NCBI RefSeq assembly: GCF_900184945.1
Contig: NZ_FXYF01000011.1
Coordinates: 1 to 64,000, forward strand
Length of the DNA: 64,000 nucleotides
Reading direction: 5' to 3'
Source: Antarctobacter aquimaris
GTDB lineage: Bacteria > Pseudomonadota > Alphaproteobacteria > Rhodobacterales > Rhodobacteraceae
Part shown: one piece after another, positions 8,386 to 17,111 of the stretch
Layout: each line of letters starts with the position of its first letter
Position numbering within the stretch: the stretch's first letter is position 1
Notes under the pieces: model-generated
Told to the model about the DNA's origin: nothing
The model's input: only the letters and a program-made list of their open reading frames with translations
Database searches by the model: none
Made by a program: the position numbers and the translations under genes

Positions 8386-9192
8386 ATGAGCGGATTGTCC
8401 ATCGACAAGATCTCCATGCGGTTCGACCTGCCCAACGGCGCTTCGGTGCAGGCGCTCAAGGACGTCTCGCTGACGCTCGCCGAGGGCGAGCTGCTCAGCG
8501 TCCTCGGCCCTTCGGGCTGCGGCAAGACCACGCTGCTGAACATCGTCGCGGGCTTTTTGGCCCCCACCTCGGGCGAGATCACCCTGAACGGCCACCAGGT
8601 CAAGGGCCCGGACGCCGAACGCGGCATGGTGTTCCAGCAGGGCGCGCTGTTCGAATGGATGAACGTGCGCGACAACGTCAGTTTCGGCCCCCGCATGGCC
8701 GGGCGGCGCGAGGCCGACTGGGGCAGCCACGTCGACCACCTGCTGGACGTGGTCGGCCTGCGCGACTTCAAGGAAAAAGCCGTCTACGAGCTGTCGGGCG
8801 GCATGCAGCAGCGCGTGGCGCTGGCGCGTTGTCTGGCCAATGACCCGGACGTGATCCTGATGGACGAACCATTGGGCGCGCTGGACGCGCTGACCCGCGA
8901 AAAGATGCAGGGCCTGGTGCTGAAGCTCTGGAAGGAGACCGGCAAGACCATCATCCTGATCACCCACTCGGTCGAAGAGGCGCTGCTCTTGGGCGAACGG
9001 CTGCTGGTCATGGCGCCGCGCCCCGGCCGCATCCACCGCGAATACCGGCTGCCCTTTGCCGACATGGGGGTGAATTCCGACCTGCGCCAGGTCAAGAAGC
9101 ACCCCGAGTTCGGCCAGCGGCGCGAGGAGATCCTGGGCATGATCTGGGACATGGAAGAGGAAATCATGGGCCGCGCGGAGGAAAGCGCATGA
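8386..9192 (+). CDS. tauB: Taurine ABC transporter, ATP-binding protein
   Basis: A 268-residue ABC ATPase that drives taurine import at the inner face of the membrane. Walker A is GPSGCGKT (residues 41-48), the Q-loop lies in GMVFQQGALFEWMNV, the signature is LSGGMQQR, Walker B is DVILMDEPLGALD and the switch histidine is in LITHSVEEALLLG. The ATG at 8386 gives the family's normal length; the open frame upstream runs back over the palindromes and into tauA's 3' end. Its TGA overlaps the ATG of a 24-codon ORF that leads into tauC. Confidence 0.92.
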   Translation: MSGLSIDKISMRFDLPNGASVQALKDVSLTLAEGELLSVLGPSGCGKTTLLNIVAGFLAPTSGEITLNGHQVKGPDAERGMVFQQGALFEWMNVRDNVSFGPRMAGRREADWGSHVDHLLDVVGLRDFKEKAVYELSGGMQQRVALARCLANDPDVILMDEPLGALDALTREKMQGLVLKLWKETGKTIILITHSVEEALLLGERLLVMAPRPGRIHREYRLPFADMGVNSDLRQVKKHPEFGQRREEILGMIWDMEEEIMGRAEESA

Positions 9193-9263
9193 ACCGGAAC
9201 GCGTCAGTCACAACGGCCCTGGCGGAGCAGGCACAATTGGTCCGGGTGGAGCAGGCACTATGA
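9189..9263 (+). CDS. 24-codon ORF bridging tauB and tauC
   Basis: ATG at 9189 overlaps the tauB stop (ATGA, 9189-9192). The frame runs 24 codons to a TGA at 9261-9263, which overlaps the tauC ATG at 9260 (again ATGA). The peptide contains the repeat AEQA / VEQA, encoded by two copies of GGAGCAGGCA; the second copy supplies the tauC ribosome site (GGAG, 8 bases before ATG). It most likely couples translation from tauB to tauC. Whether the peptide has a function is unknown. Confidence 0.45.
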   Translation: MNRNASVTTALAEQAQLVRVEQAL

Positions 9264-10525
9264 TCGTCTTTGCAATCTACATCGCCATCTTCGTGGTGTC
9301 CTTCTTCGTGGTGAAATTCGTCGTCCACAAGACGGTGACCGACTACACCTCGCTCAAGACAGTGACATTCGGCGACGAATCGGCGGTCACGCCGAACCGC
9401 ATCGCCAGCGTGATCTCGGTGCTGTCGATCTTTCTGCTCTGGGGCGCCTTCACCGGCTCCAAGATGGTGCCAGGCTTTCTGCACGCGCCGGGGCCGTTCA
9501 TCGGCGACGCCACCTTCACCTACACCGCCACGGCGGAGGGGCAGGAGCCCAACGACGCGACCGTGACGGTGCGGGTCTTCCAGGTGGGCACCGATGTCGA
9601 GGTTCCGGTGGTCGAGCCGGGCGAGGGCTGGGCCAAGAACGACGCCGACACCGTGGGCGCCTGGCGCTCGGGGCTGGTCCGGGTGGACCGGAACGACGAG
9701 GTCGGGCGCGACGCCGGGCACACCGTGGTGGCGGTGAACGGACAGCCGATCGCCCCGGGCCAATCGGTCGAGACCGAGTTCGGCCGCGTCGGCATGTCAC
9801 CCAAGGGCACGCTGAACTTCGAGCCGGCCAAGGGCTGGCAGATGGAGCCGATCTGGCTGCCGCCGCCCGAGGCGGTGGTGGCCCGGCTGGCCGAGATCGC
9901 CGACCAGGGCTACCGCGATTCGACGCTGTGGGAACACCTGGGCTATTCGTTGTTCCGCGTGGTCGTGGGCTTTTTCTTTGGCGCGCTGGTGGGCATCCCG
10001 CTGGGCTATGCCATGGGCCTGTCGAACTGGTTCCGCGGCTGGTTCGACCCGATTGTCGAGTTCATGCGCCCGGTGCCGCCGCTGGCGCTGATCCCGCTGG
10101 TGATCATCTGGGCGGGCATCGGCGAACTGGGCAAGATCATCCTGCTGTTCCTGGCGGCGCTCTGGATCATGGCCATCGCCGCGCGGGCGGGGGTTTCGGG
10201 CGTGGCGATTTCCAAGGTGCACGCGGCCTATTCGCTGGGCGCGTCCAAGTTCCAGATCATGCGCCACGTCATCATGCCGAACTCGCTGCCGGAGATCTTT
10301 ACCGGGGCGCGGGTGGCGATGGGGGTGTGCTGGGGCACCGTGGTCGCGGCCGAACTGGTCGCCGCCGAGAAGGGCGCCGGCATGATGATCATGGTGGCGT
10401 CCAAGTTCCAGCTGACCGACATCGTGCTGATGGGGATCATCCTGATCGGGGTGATCGGTTTCGGCATCGATATCCTGATGCGCATCGCCGAAAAGGCGCT
10501 GGTGCCCTGGAAGGGGCGGGTCTGA
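9260..10525 (+). CDS. tauC: Taurine ABC transporter, permease with inserted domain
   Basis: A 421-residue inner-membrane permease, about 150 residues longer than typical TauC/SsuC. The C-terminal 220 residues are the normal permease core: WEHLGYSLFRVVVGFFFGAL, GLSNWFRGWFDPIVEFMRPVPPLALIPL, and the ATPase-coupling loop EAA-like AYSLGASKFQIMRHVIMPNSLPEI. Before it lie two membrane segments (residues 1-22 and about 50-67) and a polar, beta-rich stretch of about 120 residues (about 75-195). That stretch ends at PIWLPPPEAVVARL, the motif that normally follows the first helix. It is the last gene of tauABC. Confidence 0.88.
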   Translation: MIVFAIYIAIFVVSFFVVKFVVHKTVTDYTSLKTVTFGDESAVTPNRIASVISVLSIFLLWGAFTGSKMVPGFLHAPGPFIGDATFTYTATAEGQEPNDATVTVRVFQVGTDVEVPVVEPGEGWAKNDADTVGAWRSGLVRVDRNDEVGRDAGHTVVAVNGQPIAPGQSVETEFGRVGMSPKGTLNFEPAKGWQMEPIWLPPPEAVVARLAEIADQGYRDSTLWEHLGYSLFRVVVGFFFGALVGIPLGYAMGLSNWFRGWFDPIVEFMRPVPPLALIPLVIIWAGIGELGKIILLFLAALWIMAIAARAGVSGVAISKVHAAYSLGASKFQIMRHVIMPNSLPEIFTGARVAMGVCWGTVVAAELVAAEKGAGMMIMVASKFQLTDIVLMGIILIGVIGFGIDILMRIAEKALVPWKGRV

Positions 10526-10541
10526 CACGCGGCGCGGGCGA

Positions 10542-10607
10542 GGGGGGCGCTGCCCCCCGCCTGCCTGCGGCAGTCTCCCCCCGGAGGTATTTTGGCCAAG
10601 AAGAAGC
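10542..10607 (+). repeat. Dispersed 3'-end element, copy 2
   Basis: A G6-C6 hairpin (10542-10558) and a CTGCC/GGCAG hairpin (10561-10573) precede the core GGAGGTATTTTGGCCAAGAA (10583-10602), which continues GAAG. It starts 16 bases after the tauC stop codon, reads in the same direction, and fills the gap to the convergent zinc-ribbon gene. Confidence 0.8.
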
Positions 10608-10618
10608 CCGGGGCCGGC

Positions 10619-11521
10619 TCAGTTTCCGGCGGGGTCTGCGGGAGCCTCGGCCTCGGAGCTGAGGCTGTCGAGCTTCACGAGCAGGGCGGTGACCGTCTCG
10701 TCGAGCCACAGGCGGCCCCTGTCCACCGCGTCGGTGTAGGCGTCGAGGATCGGTTCGGCCTGCGGCAGGGTTGCGACGATCTTGGGTTTCAGGACGTAGC
10801 CCGCCACCAGCAGCACCGCCAGCAGCACCATCAACATGAAGCCGCGGGCAAAGGGGCTGCCGGTCTCGCGCGCGGCGGGCTCGGCCTCGGGCCTGGAGGC
10901 GCCGCGGTCGACGACCCGCGGTTCGGAGGTTGCGCGCAGGGTCTGGTTGATTTCCTCCACGTCCGGCAGCAGGCCGCGCCGCGAGGCGGCGGCCGCAGCG
11001 GCGGCCTGCACTTCGGCTTCCGTGCGGTCGGGCGGCTCGGGGGTGGCGGGTGGCATCGGGGTTTCGGGCTTGTCGCCGCGCATCTTGGCCATGCGTTCGC
11101 GGCTTTCGCGGGCGCGGCGGGCCTGTTCGTCCTCGTCCGGCGGGGTAAGGCCAAGCTCGGCCTGGGTTTCCAGCGGCTCGGAGGCGCGGCGGCGCGCCTC
11201 GTACTCGCGCTCTTCGCGGAACAGCTCGGCCATCTCCGGGTCGATGCTGCGTTTCGGCGCCGGGTCCGGCACGGTCGGCGGCTCTGGCGCGGTCTCGGGC
11301 GCGGGTTCTGGCACGGCTGCTGGCTTTGGTGCGGCTGCGGGGGCCGGGGAGGGCGGCGTGTCCGCCTCGGGGCCGCGGCGCGGCCGCTCGGTCGCCTGGG
11401 CCACCCGTTTCTGAAACCAGGTGTGGCCGCAGCTCGAACACTGCACGTCGCGTCCCGCTTCGGGGATGACCTCGAGGGGCACGTCGTATTGCGCGCCGCA
11501 ATTGGGGCAAACCAGCCGCAT
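10619..11521 (-). CDS. Zinc-ribbon (MJ0042-type) single-pass membrane protein
   Basis: A 300-residue protein. An N-terminal zinc ribbon with C5-x2-C8 and C28-x2-C31 (CPNCG, CSSCGHTW) is the MJ0042/zinc-ribbon_5 domain. A long proline- and glutamate-rich low-complexity linker (about residues 45-220) and one membrane helix (about 225-245) follow, then a short tail of about 55 residues. It lies divergent from ftsE-ftsX with 170 bp between, a pairing I recall in other Rhodobacterales. A role near the divisome or envelope is inference only. The family has no firmly known function. Confidence 0.8.
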   Translation of the reverse strand: MRLVCPNCGAQYDVPLEVIPEAGRDVQCSSCGHTWFQKRVAQATERPRRGPEADTPPSPAPAAAPKPAAVPEPAPETAPEPPTVPDPAPKRSIDPEMAELFREEREYEARRRASEPLETQAELGLTPPDEDEQARRARESRERMAKMRGDKPETPMPPATPEPPDRTEAEVQAAAAAAASRRGLLPDVEEINQTLRATSEPRVVDRGASRPEAEPAARETGSPFARGFMLMVLLAVLLVAGYVLKPKIVATLPQAEPILDAYTDAVDRGRLWLDETVTALLVKLDSLSSEAEAPADPAGN

Positions 11522-11691
11522 TCCGCTATGTTCCCGTCTCTTGTCCCGTTTTTCCCGCCAGTCCGGCGGGTCATTGAAACCTTAAGCTGCCCGGATCGGC
11601 GGGAAAAGTCCATTTCCGACCGGCGCCGCGTTGCAAGAGGCTGACGCCTAGGGCAAAACTGCCACCACATGACAAGGCAGAGGCAGAGCCC

Positions 11692-12369
11692 GTGATCGAG
11701 CTGGACGACGTGGCCTATTCCTACAGCGGCGAGGCGCTGCTTGCGGGCATCTCGCTGCAACTGGCGCCGGGGGCGTTCCATTTCCTGACCGGGCCGTCCG
11801 GCTCGGGCAAGACGACCTTTCTCAAGCTGTGCTATGGCGCGCTGCGGCCCACCGGCGGCGGTATCCGCCTGTTCGGCGAGGACCTGCGCACGATGGACCG
11901 CGACGCGGTGGCCTATGCCCGGCGGCGGATCGGCGTGGTGCACCAGGACTGCCAGTTCCTCGATCACCTGCCGGTGGGCGAAAACGTGGCGCTGCCGCTG
12001 ACCGTGTCGGGGCAGGCTTCGCCCGACCAGGCGGACAACCTCAACGAGCTGCTGACCTGGGTCGGGCTGACCGGACGCAGGGATGCCCTGCCGCCCGAGC
12101 TGTCGGGCGGCGAACGGCAGCGTGCGGCGCTGGCCCGGGCGCTGATCCTGTCGCCGGACGTGATCCTGGCGGACGAGCCCACCGGCAACGTCGACTGGGA
12201 GATGTCGCAGCGCCTGCTGCGCCTGCTGGTCGAGCTGAACCGGATGGGCAAGACGGTGATGATCGCCACCCATGACATGATGCTGATCCGCGCGGCGAAA
12301 AGCCTGGTCTCGGCGCGGGTGCTGCGAATCGCCGGTGGCAGCCTGCAGGCGGCGGGGGTGGACCTGTGA
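11692..12369 (+). CDS. ftsE: Cell division ATP-binding protein FtsE
   Basis: A 225-residue ABC ATPase that partners FtsX at the division site, where the pair controls periplasmic murein hydrolases. Walker A is GPSGSGKT (residues 34-41), the signature LSGGERQR begins at about residue 137, Walker B is VILADEPTGNVD and the switch is IATHDMML. The start is a GTG at 11692 with an AGGCAGAG-like site. Its stop overlaps the GTG of ftsX (GTGA), a sign of coupled translation. Confidence 0.93.
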   Translation: MIELDDVAYSYSGEALLAGISLQLAPGAFHFLTGPSGSGKTTFLKLCYGALRPTGGGIRLFGEDLRTMDRDAVAYARRRIGVVHQDCQFLDHLPVGENVALPLTVSGQASPDQADNLNELLTWVGLTGRRDALPPELSGGERQRAALARALILSPDVILADEPTGNVDWEMSQRLLRLLVELNRMGKTVMIATHDMMLIRAAKSLVSARVLRIAGGSLQAAGVDL

Positions 12370-13271
12370 CGGACCTTGCCAGGCGTCTCAAGGGGATGAT
12401 CCCCCGCGATCCCGGTGCCGACCGGGTGGTGCCGCCCGCCGGCTTTACCGTGCGGCTGACGCTGTTCACCTCGGCCGCGATGGCCTTTCTGACGGTCTTT
12501 GCGCTGGCGCTGTCGCTGGCGGCGGGGCGGCTGGCCACCAGCTGGGGCGAGGACCTGGCGCGGGCCTCGACGATCCGCATCTCGGCCCCCGAGGGCCAGC
12601 TGGCGGCGCAGACCGGCGCGGTGCTGCGGGTGCTGGAGCAGACGCCAGGCATCGCCTCGGCGCGGGCGCTGACGGCGGATGAGCAGCGCGCGCTGCTGGC
12701 GCCCTGGTTCGGCCCCGACCTGCCGCTGGAGAGCCTGCCCATGCCGCAGCTGATCGAAGTGCAGGAGAGCGGCGAGGGCTTTGACACCGACGGGTTGCGC
12801 CTGCGGTTGCACGCCGAGGCGCCGGGCGCGGTGCTGGACGAACACAGCCGCTGGCGGCGGCCGCTGGTGGCGGCGGCGGACCGGCTGCGCCTGCTGGGCT
12901 GGCTGGCGATCGGGCTGATCGGTGCCGCCACCGGGGCGATGGTGACGCTGGCTGCGCATGCCGCGCTGGCCGCCAATGCGCAGGTCATCGCGGTCTTGCG
13001 GCTGGTGGGGGCGACGGACGGCTACATCGCCGGGGCCTTCGTGCGCCGCTACACGCTGCGCACGCTGACGGGTGCCGCGCTGGGCACGGTCGCCGGGCTG
13101 GCCTTGCTGCTGCTGATGCCGGTGGGTGGCGGCGCCGGGGACATCCTGACCGGGCTGCGCTTTGCCGGGCTGCAATGGTTCTGGCCGCTGCTCGTTCCGC
13201 CTCTGGCCGCGCTGGTGGCCTTTGTTGCCACCGAACTGGCCGCGCGCCGTGTCTTGGGAGAACTGGCCTGA
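12366..13271 (+). CDS. ftsX: Cell division protein FtsX
   Basis: A 301-residue membrane partner of FtsE. There is a cytoplasmic N-terminus of about 30 residues, a first helix (about 32-55), a periplasmic loop of about 120 residues carrying LEQTPGIASARALTADEQRALL, then three helices in the FtsX-type C-terminal domain (about 180-205, 230-255, 270-292) with VLRLVGATDGYIAGAFVRRYT between them. It starts at a GTG overlapping the ftsE stop. Its TGA shares one base with the ATG of the next gene. Confidence 0.9.
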   Translation: MTDLARRLKGMIPRDPGADRVVPPAGFTVRLTLFTSAAMAFLTVFALALSLAAGRLATSWGEDLARASTIRISAPEGQLAAQTGAVLRVLEQTPGIASARALTADEQRALLAPWFGPDLPLESLPMPQLIEVQESGEGFDTDGLRLRLHAEAPGAVLDEHSRWRRPLVAAADRLRLLGWLAIGLIGAATGAMVTLAAHAALAANAQVIAVLRLVGATDGYIAGAFVRRYTLRTLTGAALGTVAGLALLLLMPVGGGAGDILTGLRFAGLQWFWPLLVPPLAALVAFVATELAARRVLGELA

Positions 13272-13993
13272 TGCGTTGGGTGATGTCGTTCCTGTTCGTG
13301 ATCCAGATGTACGCCATGATGGCGATCATGGGGATTCTCTTTCTGCCCTGGGCGCTGGTCTCGCGCCACGGCGCGCGCACGGCCTGCCGGACTTACTGCA
13401 AGTGGGTGCGGCTGACGGCGCGGCTGATGGTGGGCCTGCGCACCGAGGTGCGGGGCGAGGTGCCCACCGGCAACGTGCTGATCGCCGCCAAGCACCAGAG
13501 CTTTCTCGACATCATCCTGATCTTTGGCGCGGTTCCCGCGGGCAAGTTCATCATGAAGCGCGAGCTGATGTGGATGCCGGTCATCGGCCAGTACGCATTG
13601 CGCATCGGCTGCGTCCCGGTCGAGCGCGGCAAGCGCGGTCAGGCCATCGCCAAGATGCTGAGCGACGTGGCCGACGGCTCGGCCGATCCCGGGCAGCTGA
13701 TCATCTACCCGCAGGGCACGCGCATCGCGCCGGGGGTCAAGGCGCCCTACAAGGTCGGCGCCGCGCTGCTGTACGAACAGACCGGCGAGGCTTGCGTCCC
13801 CGCCGCCACCAATGTCGGCGTGTTCTGGCCACGCAAGGGCATCTACCGCAAGCCGGGGCTGGCGGTGGTGCAGTTCCTGCCGGTGATCCAGCCGGGGCTG
13901 ACCAAGGAGCGATTCCTTGAACGGCTGGAGCGCGAGGTCGAAACCGCCTCCAACGCGCTCATGAAGGAGGCCGGTTTCGATGCGACGGCTTGA
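13271..13993 (+). CDS. plsC: 1-acyl-sn-glycerol-3-phosphate acyltransferase
   Basis: A 240-residue membrane-associated acyltransferase that adds the second acyl chain to lysophosphatidate. The HX4D motif is in AAKHQSFLDI, the substrate-binding block in GCVPVERGKRGQ (block III) and the EGT-like block is YPQGTRIAPG. A hydrophobic N-terminus (residues 1-28) anchors it. It is joined to ftsX by a one-base stop/start overlap and overlaps the next gene by 14 bases, so ftsE-ftsX-plsC-PPOX is a tight operon. Rhodobacterales carry several PlsC paralogues, and its chain preference is unknown. Confidence 0.9.
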   Translation: MRWVMSFLFVIQMYAMMAIMGILFLPWALVSRHGARTACRTYCKWVRLTARLMVGLRTEVRGEVPTGNVLIAAKHQSFLDIILIFGAVPAGKFIMKRELMWMPVIGQYALRIGCVPVERGKRGQAIAKMLSDVADGSADPGQLIIYPQGTRIAPGVKAPYKVGAALLYEQTGEACVPAATNVGVFWPRKGIYRKPGLAVVQFLPVIQPGLTKERFLERLEREVETASNALMKEAGFDATA

Positions 13994-14585
13994 GACGATT
14001 GCCGATCTGGAGGCGCTCTATGGCCCGCCGGTCCCCGCCGCGCTGACCAAGGTGGCGCAGCACCTGACGCCCCTTTACCGCCGCTGGATCGAGGGCGCGC
14101 GCTTTGCCGTGCTGTCGACGGTCGGCCCGGAGGGGGTGCACGGTTCGCCGCGCGGCGACGACGGTCCGGTGGTGCGGGTGGCGGACGAACGGACGCTGAT
14201 GCTGCCCGACTGGTGGGGCAACAACCGGCTGGACTGCCTGCGCGACATCGTGACGGACGGGCGCTGCGCGCTGCTGTTCCTGGTGCCGGGGACGAACACC
14301 ACGCTGCGGGTCAACGGCCGCGCCTGCCTCACCGACGACGCCGGGCTGCGGCAGGGCTTCGCCCGGGGCGAGCGTCTGCCCGCCACGGTGATCGTGGTCG
14401 AGGTGGCCGAGGTCTACCCGCAATGTGCCAAGGCGCTGATGCGCTCGGGCATGTGGACCTGCGGCGACATCTCGACCGGCCTGCCGACGATGGGCGATTT
14501 CCTCGCCGACATGTCGAAGGGCGAGATGGGCGGCAAGGACTACGACCGCAGCTATCCCGAGGCCGCCAAGCCCCGGATGTGGTAG
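13980..14585 (+). CDS. Pyridoxamine 5'-phosphate oxidase-family FMN protein
   Basis: A 201-residue split-barrel flavoprotein of the PPOX family, close to the MSMEG_1061-type subgroup. ARFAVLSTVGPEGVHGSPRGD forms the first strands, DWWGNNRLDCLRDIVTDGRCALLFLVPG the FMN-phosphate region, and TTLRVNGRACL the second half of the barrel. The C-terminal part (CAKALMRSGMWTCGDI) is typical of this subgroup. It overlaps the end of plsC. Its substrate is unknown; heme, F420 or a flavin-linked reduction are all possible. It is not expected to be the biosynthetic PdxH. Confidence 0.83.
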   Translation: MRRLETIADLEALYGPPVPAALTKVAQHLTPLYRRWIEGARFAVLSTVGPEGVHGSPRGDDGPVVRVADERTLMLPDWWGNNRLDCLRDIVTDGRCALLFLVPGTNTTLRVNGRACLTDDAGLRQGFARGERLPATVIVVEVAEVYPQCAKALMRSGMWTCGDISTGLPTMGDFLADMSKGEMGGKDYDRSYPEAAKPRMW

Positions 14586-14592
14586 GCGCGCC

Positions 14593-14964
14593 TCAGCGGT
14601 GCTGGTCGATCAGGATCGGGTTGCCGTCCGGGTCGGTCAGGGTCAGGTAGGCCGGTCCGCTGCCGTCCGGATCGGCGGTCTGGGTCAGAGTCAGGCCGCG
14701 CGCCTGCAATTGGGCCTGCAAGTCGCGGACATCGGTGAACGCCTCCAGCGGCTGGGCCATCTGGTCCCAGCCGGGGTTGAAGGTCAGCATGTTGCGCTCG
14801 AACATGCCCTCGAACAGCCCGATGGTGGTGCCGGAATTGCGCAGGATCAGCCAGCCCTGGTCGGCGTCGCCCCCCGCGACGGTAAAGCCCAGCGCCTCGT
14901 AGAAGCTGCGGGAGGCGGCGAGGTCCTTGACCGCGAGGCTGACGGAAAACGCGCCCAGTTGCAT
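14593..14964 (-). CDS. VOC-family protein (glyoxalase-like)
   Basis: A compact 123-residue one-module VOC protein. It opens [24 protein letters not shown], the standard first half, and ends [17 protein letters not shown], the standard second half with its acidic ligand position. It may act on a small molecule, or bind one as a resistance-like protein; the sequence does not say. It converges with the PPOX gene with 7 bases between stop codons. Confidence 0.85.
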   Translation of the reverse strand: MQLGAFSVSLAVKDLAASRSFYEALGFTVAGGDADQGWLILRNSGTTIGLFEGMFERNMLTFNPGWDQMAQPLEAFTDVRDLQAQLQARGLTLTQTADPDGSGPAYLTLTDPDGNPILIDQHR

Positions 14965-15129
14965 GACGGGATCCTTTCGGTTGTCCTGTCATCCTAGCAC
15001 GAACAAGCCGCCCCGGGGGGCGGCCTGTCCTGTCACGGTGACTGTGGCCCGCATATAGGTGAAAAGCCCCGCCGCCACTGGCCAGCGCCGCCTTGCGTCC
15101 CGCGTTCCCGACGCAGCCTGGCCCGCCTG

Positions 15130-15182
15130 TTTCTTCTTGGTGAAAATACCTCCACGGGGGTGCGGGGGTGTGAAACCCCCGC
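15130..15182 (-). repeat. Dispersed 3'-end element, copy 3
   Basis: On the minus strand a perfect GCGGGGGT / ACCCCCGC hairpin (15162-15182) is followed by the core GGAGGTATTTTCACCAAGAA (15134-15153) and GAAA. It begins about 25 bases after the lpd stop codon, in the same direction as lpd. Confidence 0.8.
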
Positions 15183-15206
15183 GTCCACCGCCATCACGAG
15201 CGGCAC

Positions 15207-16595
15207 CTACATATGGATCGCGCCGCTGCCGCAAGCGAGTGCCGCCTCGCGCACCGCCTCGGAGTAGGTCGGGTGGGCGTGGCAGGTCAGCGCCACGTCC
15301 TCGGCCGAGGCGCCGAATTCCATCGCCACGCAGATCTCGTGGATCAGGTCGCCGACCATCGGGCCGATCATGTGCGCGCCCAGCAGGCGGTCGGTCTCCT
15401 TGTCCGCCAGCAGCTTGACGAACCCGTCGCCGGCAAAGTTCGCCTTGGCGCGGCCGTTGCCCATGAAGGAGAACTTGCCGACCTTGTAGGCGCGGCCTTC
15501 CTTCTTCAGCTGCTCCTCGGTGGCGCCCACGCTGGACACCTCGGGGTGGGTGTAGATCACCGACGGGATCACGCCATAGTTGACGTGGCCATGCTTGCCG
15601 GCGATCACCTCGGCGCAGGCCATGCCCTCGTCCTCGGCCTTGTGGGCCAGCATGGGGCCCTCGATGCAGTCGCCGATGGCGTAGATGCCCGGCACAGAGG
15701 TGCGCCAGTGGCTGTCCACCTTGACCTGGCCGCGCGGCATCATCTCGACCCCGAGGTCCTCCAGCCCCAGCCCGTCGGTGTAGGGCTTGCGCCCCGTGGC
15801 CACCAGCACCACGTCGGCATCGACGCTGTGTTCGCTGTCGTCCTTGCGCAGCTTGTAGGTGACCTTGGCCTTGGTCTTGGTCGCCTCGACGCCCTGCACG
15901 GCCGCACCCAGGGTGAAGGACAGCCCCTGCTTGGCCAGCAGCCGCTGGAACTGCTTGGACACCTCGGCGTCCATCCCCGGCGTGACGGCGTCGAGGTATT
16001 CGATCACCTGCACCTCGGACCCGAGCCGGGCATAGACCGATCCCAGCTCCAGCCCGATCACGCCGGCGCCGATCACGCAGAGCTTTTTCGGGATCTTGGC
16101 CAGTTCCAGCGCGCCGGTGGAGCTGACCACCACCTTTTCGTCGATCTCGACATTGGGGATCGAACTGGCCTCCGATCCGGTGGCGACGATGATGTTCTTC
16201 GCCTCGTGGACCTCGTCGCCGACCTTGACCTTGCCCGCCTCGGGGATCGAACCCCAGCCCTTGAGCCAGGTGATCTTGTTCTTCTTGAACAGGAACTCGA
16301 TGCCCTTGGTGTTCTGGCCGATGACGTCGTCCTTGTAGGCCAGCATCTGTTTCCAGTCGACCGAGGGCGATTTGCCCTTGAGGCCCATCTTGGCAAAGTT
16401 GTGCTCGGCCTCGTGCAGCTGGTGGGAGGCGTGCAGCAGCGCCTTGGAGGGGATGCAGCCGATGTTGAGGCAGGTGCCGCCCAGCGTGTCGCGTCCCTCG
16501 ACGCAGGCGGTTTTCAGCCCCAGTTGCGCGGCGCGGATGGCGGCCACGTAGCCGCCGGGACCAGAGCCGATGACGATGACGTCGTATTGTGCCAT
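15207..16595 (-). CDS. lpdA: Dihydrolipoyl dehydrogenase (E3)
   Basis: A 462-residue FAD flavoprotein that reoxidises the lipoyl groups of the 2-oxoglutarate dehydrogenase complex (EC 1.8.1.4). The FAD site is [17 protein letters not shown], the redox-active disulfide is [16 protein letters not shown], the NAD domain has [20 protein letters not shown], and the C-terminal dimer interface has the catalytic [13 protein letters not shown]. It ends a long same-strand run starting at sucC and is the natural E3 for sucA-sucB, although two unrelated genes lie between. Confidence 0.95.
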   Translation of the reverse strand: MAQYDVIVIGSGPGGYVAAIRAAQLGLKTACVEGRDTLGGTCLNIGCIPSKALLHASHQLHEAEHNFAKMGLKGKSPSVDWKQMLAYKDDVIGQNTKGIEFLFKKNKITWLKGWGSIPEAGKVKVGDEVHEAKNIIVATGSEASSIPNVEIDEKVVVSSTGALELAKIPKKLCVIGAGVIGLELGSVYARLGSEVQVIEYLDAVTPGMDAEVSKQFQRLLAKQGLSFTLGAAVQGVEATKTKAKVTYKLRKDDSEHSVDADVVLVATGRKPYTDGLGLEDLGVEMMPRGQVKVDSHWRTSVPGIYAIGDCIEGPMLAHKAEDEGMACAEVIAGKHGHVNYGVIPSVIYTHPEVSSVGATEEQLKKEGRAYKVGKFSFMGNGRAKANFAGDGFVKLLADKETDRLLGAHMIGPMVGDLIHEICVAMEFGASAEDVALTCHAHPTYSEAVREAALACGSGAIHM

Positions 16596-16620
16596 GTGAT
16601 GTTCCTTTCGTTGTCGGCGG

Positions 16621-16686
16621 GGGGAGGGGCGCTGCCCCTCTGGGCCTGCGGCCCATTCACCCCGGGATAGTTCCGGACCAAGGATG
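16621..16686 (+). repeat. Degenerate copy of the dispersed 3'-end element
   Basis: AGGGGCGCTGCCCCT and GGGCCTGCGGCCC hairpins are followed by CCCCGGGATAGTTCCGGACC and AAGGATG. The hairpins are intact but the GTATTT..AGAAGAA core has decayed. Unlike the other copies it lies antisense to the flanking genes (MAPEG to lpd). Confidence 0.5.
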
Positions 16687-16712
16687 CGGCCGGGTGGTGA
16701 GGTGTTGCGGCG

Positions 16713-17111
16713 TCATGCCAGCGCCGCCAGCAGCATGAGGGCGGTGGCGACAAAGCCGACCATCCAGATGACCGAGCGCCAGGGCGTCCAGCCGTAGTAG
16801 TAGGCCGGGATGTAGAGCGTGCGGGCGGCGAGGTAGAGCAGGGACATGGCGGCGGTAAAGCCGTTGCCCTGGTCCGAGAAGGTGATCACGAAGACGGCGA
16901 TCGAGAACAGGATCAGCCCTTCGAAGTGGTTGTTCAGCGCGCGGACTAGGCGCGCGGTGCGTGGCGACAGCTCGGCTTGCAGGTTCATGCCGTCGCGCGG
17001 CGACAGGGTCTTGCCGGTGCCAAGCTCGCGGTTGGCGGGCACCGACATCAGGACGTATTGCAGCACCTGCAACAGCGCGGCCAGCGTGAGGGCGGTGAGT
17101 TCGGGTGTCAT
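16713..17111 (-). CDS. MAPEG-family membrane protein
   Basis: A 132-residue protein with four membrane helices and the MAPEG layout: LTLAALLQVLQYVL, then RTARLVRALNNHFEGLILFSIAVFVI with the family's R-x-x-N-x-x-E-type segment, then LYLAARTLYIPAYYYGWTPWRSVIWMVG. MAPEG proteins include glutathione-using membrane enzymes, but bacterial members of this size are mostly uncharacterised. Its ATG overlaps the stop of the glycosyltransferase gene (ATGA). It lies inside the suc-lpd run. Confidence 0.85.
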   Translation of the reverse strand: MTPELTALTLAALLQVLQYVLMSVPANRELGTGKTLSPRDGMNLQAELSPRTARLVRALNNHFEGLILFSIAVFVITFSDQGNGFTAAMSLLYLAARTLYIPAYYYGWTPWRSVIWMVGFVATALMLLAALA

